NCBI GenBank assembly: GCA_964370625.1
Contig: CAYJKB010000006.1
Coordinates: forward strand, 1 to 64,000
Direction of reading: 5' to 3'
Source: CAYJKB01 sp964370625
Lineage (GTDB): Bacteria; Bacillota; Clostridia; Oscillospirales; Butyricicoccaceae
DNA: 64,000 nucleotides
Numbering within the stretch: position 1 is the stretch's first letter; every line of letters begins with the position of its first letter. The notes beneath the pieces were generated by a model. It made no database searches and was not told the DNA's origin. It saw nothing but the letters and a program-made list of their open reading frames with translations. Below are positions 60,725-64,000 of the stretch, one piece after another. A program made the position numbers and the translations under genes.

Positions 60725-62815
60725 ATGAAAAACATTCCAGAACTATTTGGTAGCAAAGTTTTTGGCGACACAGTTATGCAAGCTAGATTGCCAAAAGATG
60801 TCTACAAAGCAGTTAAAAAAACAATCGAGCGTGGTACACATTTAGAGCTTGAAATTGCTAATGTTGTTGCATCAGTTATGAAAGATTGGGCAACAGAAAA
60901 TGGAGCTACACATTTCACTCACTGGTTCCAACCTATGACAGGGATTACAGCTGAAAAACATGACAGCTTTATCTCTCCTACACAAGATGGTAAAATCATG
61001 ATGGAATTTTCAGGAAAAGAACTTGTAAAAGGTGAACCTGATGCGTCATCTTTTCCAAATGGTGGTATTCGTTCTACATTTGAAGCTCGTGGCTACACAG
61101 TTTGGGACACTACATCTTATGCATTCATTAAAGATGATACTTTATGTATTCCAACAGCTTTTTGTTCTTACAGCGGTGAAGCTTTAGATAAAAAAACTCC
61201 TTTACTTCGTTCTATGGAAGCTATTGATAAAGCTGCTTTACGTATACTTAAACTATTTGGGAATACTACAGCAAAACGTGTTAATACAACTGTAGGCCCT
61301 GAACAAGAGTATTTCTTAATTGATAAAGATGTATATTTAAAACGTCCTGACCTTGTTTACACAGGTAGAACTTTATTTGGTTCACGTCCTCCTAAAGGTC
61401 AAGAACTTGAAGATCATTACTTCGGTTCTTTGAAAACTCGTGTTTCTGATTTTATGAAAGACCTTGATGAAGAACTTTGGAAGCTTGGTATTTTAGCTAA
61501 AACTAAACATAATGAAGTAGCGCCTGCTCAACATGAACTTGCACCAATCTTTACAACTACAAATATTGCAACTGACCACAACCAAATTACAATGGAACTT
61601 ATGAAAACAATTGCAAATAGACATAATCTTGCGTGTCTGCTTCATGAAAAACCATTTGCTGGTGTTAATGGTTCTGGTAAACATAATAACTGGTCATTAT
61701 CCACTGATACAGGATTTAACCTTCTTGAGCCTGGTGATACTCCTCATGAAAATGCTCAATTCTTATTATTCTTAGCTGCTGTTATTAAAGCTGTTGATGA
61801 TTATCAAGAATTACTTCGTGTAACAGTTGCTAATGCCGGAAACGACCATAGATTAGGTGCAAATGAAGCTCCTCCTGCTATTGTTTCAATTTTCTTAGGT
61901 ACAGAGCTTACTGAAATTTTAGAAGCTATAGAAATTGGCAGTGAATATGTAGGGCAAGGTAAACAATTTATGGAAATTGGGGCTACTGTTCTTCCTCATT
62001 TCCCTAGAGATACTACTGATAGAAACAGAACTTCACCATTTGCATTTACTGGTAACAAATTTGAATTTCGTATGTTAGGTTCAACTTTTTCAATCGCAGG
62101 ACCTAATATTATTCTTAATACTATCGTTGCTGAAATTTTAGAACAATTTGCAAATAGATTAGAAGGAACATCTGACTTTAATATGGCTTTAACTGAAGTT
62201 ATTCGTGATACTATTAAAAATCATAAAAGAATTATTTTTAATGGTGATGGATATGCTAATGATTGGACGATTGAAGCTGAAAAAAGAGGTCTTGCTAATC
62301 TTAAAACTACAGTTGATGCACTTCCACATTTTGTAGCTGATAAAAGTGTTCAAGTGTTTACTAAGCATGGTGTATTCACTGATGCTGAATTACATTCAAG
62401 ATATGAAATTTTACTTGAAGGTTATTCAAAGACTATTAATATTGAGGGTTTAACTATGGTTGATATGGTGAAGAAAGATGTTATTCCAGCTGCAATATCT
62501 TATCAAACAGAACTTTCAACACTTTGTGCAAACAAAAAAGCTATTTCTGATTTTGATAGTTCATTGGAAGATTATTTATTAAAGAAAATGTCTAATTTAT
62601 CTGCTTGTATGCTAAAACGATTAGATATTCTTGAAAAAGCTTTAATTATTGCTAAAGCTGAAGAACATGCACTTAAATCTGCTGTTTTATATCGAGATGA
62701 AGTATTTGCATCTATGAATGAACTTCGTATAGTAGTTGATGAGCTTGAAACTCTTGTTGCAAGCAAATATTGGACATTACCAACTTATGGTGAAATTCTA
62801 TATAGCGTAAACTAA
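60725..62815 (+). CDS. glnN: Glutamine synthetase, type III
   Basis: 696 aa from ATG 60725 (GAGGTG six bases upstream; the longer frame from 60665 starts inside the terminator). GSIII signatures: FGSKVFGDTVMQARLPKDVY, THFTHWFQPMTGITAEKHD, GPEQEYFLIDKD, KHNEVAPAQHELAP, NRTSPFAFTGNKFEFRMLGS. A second, unrelated-length ammonia-assimilating enzyme beside glnA, under the same leader type. Confidence 0.95.
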   Translation: MKNIPELFGSKVFGDTVMQARLPKDVYKAVKKTIERGTHLELEIANVVASVMKDWATENGATHFTHWFQPMTGITAEKHDSFISPTQDGKIMMEFSGKELVKGEPDASSFPNGGIRSTFEARGYTVWDTTSYAFIKDDTLCIPTAFCSYSGEALDKKTPLLRSMEAIDKAALRILKLFGNTTAKRVNTTVGPEQEYFLIDKDVYLKRPDLVYTGRTLFGSRPPKGQELEDHYFGSLKTRVSDFMKDLDEELWKLGILAKTKHNEVAPAQHELAPIFTTTNIATDHNQITMELMKTIANRHNLACLLHEKPFAGVNGSGKHNNWSLSTDTGFNLLEPGDTPHENAQFLLFLAAVIKAVDDYQELLRVTVANAGNDHRLGANEAPPAIVSIFLGTELTEILEAIEIGSEYVGQGKQFMEIGATVLPHFPRDTTDRNRTSPFAFTGNKFEFRMLGSTFSIAGPNIILNTIVAEILEQFANRLEGTSDFNMALTEVIRDTIKNHKRIIFNGDGYANDWTIEAEKRGLANLKTTVDALPHFVADKSVQVFTKHGVFTDAELHSRYEILLEGYSKTINIEGLTMVDMVKKDVIPAAISYQTELSTLCANKKAISDFDSSLEDYLLKKMSNLSACMLKRLDILEKALIIAKAEEHALKSAVLYRDEVFASMNELRIVVDELETLVASKYWTLPTYGEILYSVN

Positions 62816-62896
62816 TATAGATTTTTATATATATTTCATTTATCAAATGGAATTAATTTACATTATGTAATGATACTTTTGAGCTTATTATTATTT

Positions 62897-62991
62897 AAGT
62901 TCTCCCCAAAGAATTTAATAAAATCAATTGTATTTAATTTACACAAAGACGTGTATATAGATAAATTTATCTGTATACACGTCTTTTCTTT
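62897..62991 (+). promoter_or_regulatory. ANTAR-type antiterminator/terminator leader of amt
   Basis: Hairpin TACAC-[AAAGAC]-GTGTA (62940-62955) with an A1/G4 hexaloop overlaps a strong terminator, 62945-62957 with 62974-62986 plus inner pairs, ended by TTTTCTTTC. A 7-bp hairpin with another six-base loop (CCCCAA) lies upstream at 62897-62916, but lacks A1/G4. No clear promoter is seen after glnN, so amt may be reached by read-through. Confidence 0.7.
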
Positions 62992-63017
62992 CAAAAAAAT
63001 TATTGGAGGTATTTATT

Positions 63018-64000
63018 ATGGGTACGGAATTTTCAGCAGTAGACACTATATGGGTCTTATTAGGTGCAGCATTAGTATTTTTAATGCAAGCAGGTTTTTG
63101 TATGGTTGAAACTGGTTTTACTAGAGCTAAAAATGCAGGTAATATAATTATGAAAAATCTTATGGATTTTTCTGTTGGTAGTGTATTATTTTGGTTTATT
63201 GGCTTTGGATTAATGTTTGCTGGCGATGGCCCTTTTATAGGTGGTATTGATTTATTTATTCGTGGAGATTATAGCAGTACATTTCCAACGTCTGCTTTTG
63301 TAATCTTCCAAACAGTATTCTGTGCTACAGCGGCTACAATTGTTTCAGGTGCTATGGCAGAACGTACTAAGTTCTCATCTTATTTAATTTATAGTATTGT
63401 AATTGGTGCTATCGTTTATCCTATATCTGGTCACTGGATTTGGGGTGGAGGTTGGCTTGCTGATATGGGCTTCCATGATTTTGCAGGGTCAACTGCTGTT
63501 CATATGGTAGGCGGTGTGGCAGCACTTGTAGGTGCTAAAATTTTAGGTCCTCGTATTGGTAAATTTTCAAAAGATGGAACTCCTAAAGCTATCCCAGGAC
63601 ATAGTCTTACTTTAGGCGCACTTGGTGTATTTATTCTTTGGTTTTGTTGGTTTGGATTTAATGGCGGCTCAACAGTTTCTATGACAGGTGCATCTATTGA
63701 AGCTGCTGCTAATATTTTTGTTACAACTAACCTTGCTGCTGCATCAGCTGCTGTTATGGTTATGATAATTACTTGGGTAAGATATAAAAAACCAGATGTT
63801 TCTATGACATTAAATGGTGCTTTAGCAGGTCTTGTTGCTATCACGGCTGGCTGTGATGTTGTATCCCCTACTGGTGCATTTTTCATTGGATTGATTTCAG
63901 CATTTACAGTGGTTTATGGTATTGAATTTGTTGAAAAAGTATTAAAAATTGATGATCCTGTTGGTGCTGTTGGTGTACATGGTATGTGTGGTGCTGTTGG
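63018..64000 (+). CDS. amt: Ammonium transporter, Amt family, C-terminus beyond window
   Basis: 327 codons visible. GGAGG lies eight bases before the ATG. AGFCMVETGFTRAKN, GAMAERTKFSSY, GHWIWGGGWL, the pore His-containing GSTAVHMVGG and WFGFNGGS are Amt signatures. Takes up ammonium for the adjacent glutamine synthetases. The open frame continues to the last base. Confidence 0.95.
   Translation, partial: MGTEFSAVDTIWVLLGAALVFLMQAGFCMVETGFTRAKNAGNIIMKNLMDFSVGSVLFWFIGFGLMFAGDGPFIGGIDLFIRGDYSSTFPTSAFVIFQTVFCATAATIVSGAMAERTKFSSYLIYSIVIGAIVYPISGHWIWGGGWLADMGFHDFAGSTAVHMVGGVAALVGAKILGPRIGKFSKDGTPKAIPGHSLTLGALGVFILWFCWFGFNGGSTVSMTGASIEAAANIFVTTNLAAASAAVMVMIITWVRYKKPDVSMTLNGALAGLVAITAGCDVVSPTGAFFIGLISAFTVVYGIEFVEKVLKIDDPVGAVGVHGMCGAV

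Noticed and set aside
1..64000. CRISPR arrays, insertion sequences, prophage genes, rRNA or tRNA genes
   Set aside because: None found: no regularly spaced repeats, no transposase or phage proteins, and no cloverleaf or rRNA sequence recognised.

Overview
The window looks like the chromosome of an anaerobic, endospore-forming member of the Clostridia (possibly Lachnospirales; the family is a guess). DNA is AT-rich. The evidence is a sporulation sigma-K gene at the left edge, a complete set of [FeFe]-hydrogenase maturases, reverse rubrerythrin, T-box leaders, GGAGG ribosome binding sites and type III glutamine synthetase. I see no IS element, phage gene, CRISPR array, rRNA or tRNA. Almost everything is core metabolism, so most of the novelty lies in gene architecture and non-coding control regions.

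Left part (1-8.8 kb): sigK (partial) with a sigma-E-type promoter, a membrane GGDEF protein, a 2-hydroxyacyl-CoA-dehydratase-activase-type protein split into two in-frame genes, an ECF transporter S component overlapping a DUF1893 gene, and cbiK. Amino-acid block (8.8-22 kb): leuB-leuD-leuC and leuA on the minus strand, separated by an unexplained 0.68 kb non-coding stretch. leuA has a Leu T-box. Back to back with it, on the plus strand, a Phe T-box controls aroF-aroB-aroC-pheA-aroA-(aroE-aroK fusion). The missing shikimate step, aroQ, lies at 41.7 kb, so the window holds the whole route to chorismate and on to phenylpyruvate.

Middle (22-33 kb): a small DUF454 protein and an HD protein, an Rrf2 regulator with reverse rubrerythrin, infC-rpmI-rplT behind an L20-type attenuator, DUF1292, a structured RNA (candidate 6S RNA) upstream of tcdA, a degenerate chemoreceptor, and the hydrogenase maturation operon (TM1266-type regulator, hydG, hydF, hydE) behind an unidentified leader with an intrinsic terminator. 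hydE appears to start at AUU.

Right-middle (33-54 kb): a three-gene c-di-GMP operon (EAL, GGDEF, GGDEI), a membrane protein of unknown function, a DHH phosphoesterase, a zinc-ribbon protein, efp-pepP-aroQ-endoIV-like-yqeG, a small Cys-rich protein with a sigma-K-type promoter, SLH and polysaccharide-deacetylase-like envelope proteins, a peptide/nickel-type ABC importer whose second permease is fused to its binding protein, and a Na+/phosphate symporter with a PhoU domain.

Right end (54-64 kb): dapL, pyrG, dapF, then a nitrogen cluster of an ANTAR regulator, type I glnA, type III glnN and amt (partial). The leaders of glnA, glnN and amt each contain a short hairpin with an AAAG(A/G)C hexaloop, the hallmark of ANTAR binding sites. 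In each case the hairpin overlaps the 5' arm of an intrinsic terminator. I infer a local antitermination regulon run by the adjacent ANTAR protein; this is the strongest regulatory system in the window.
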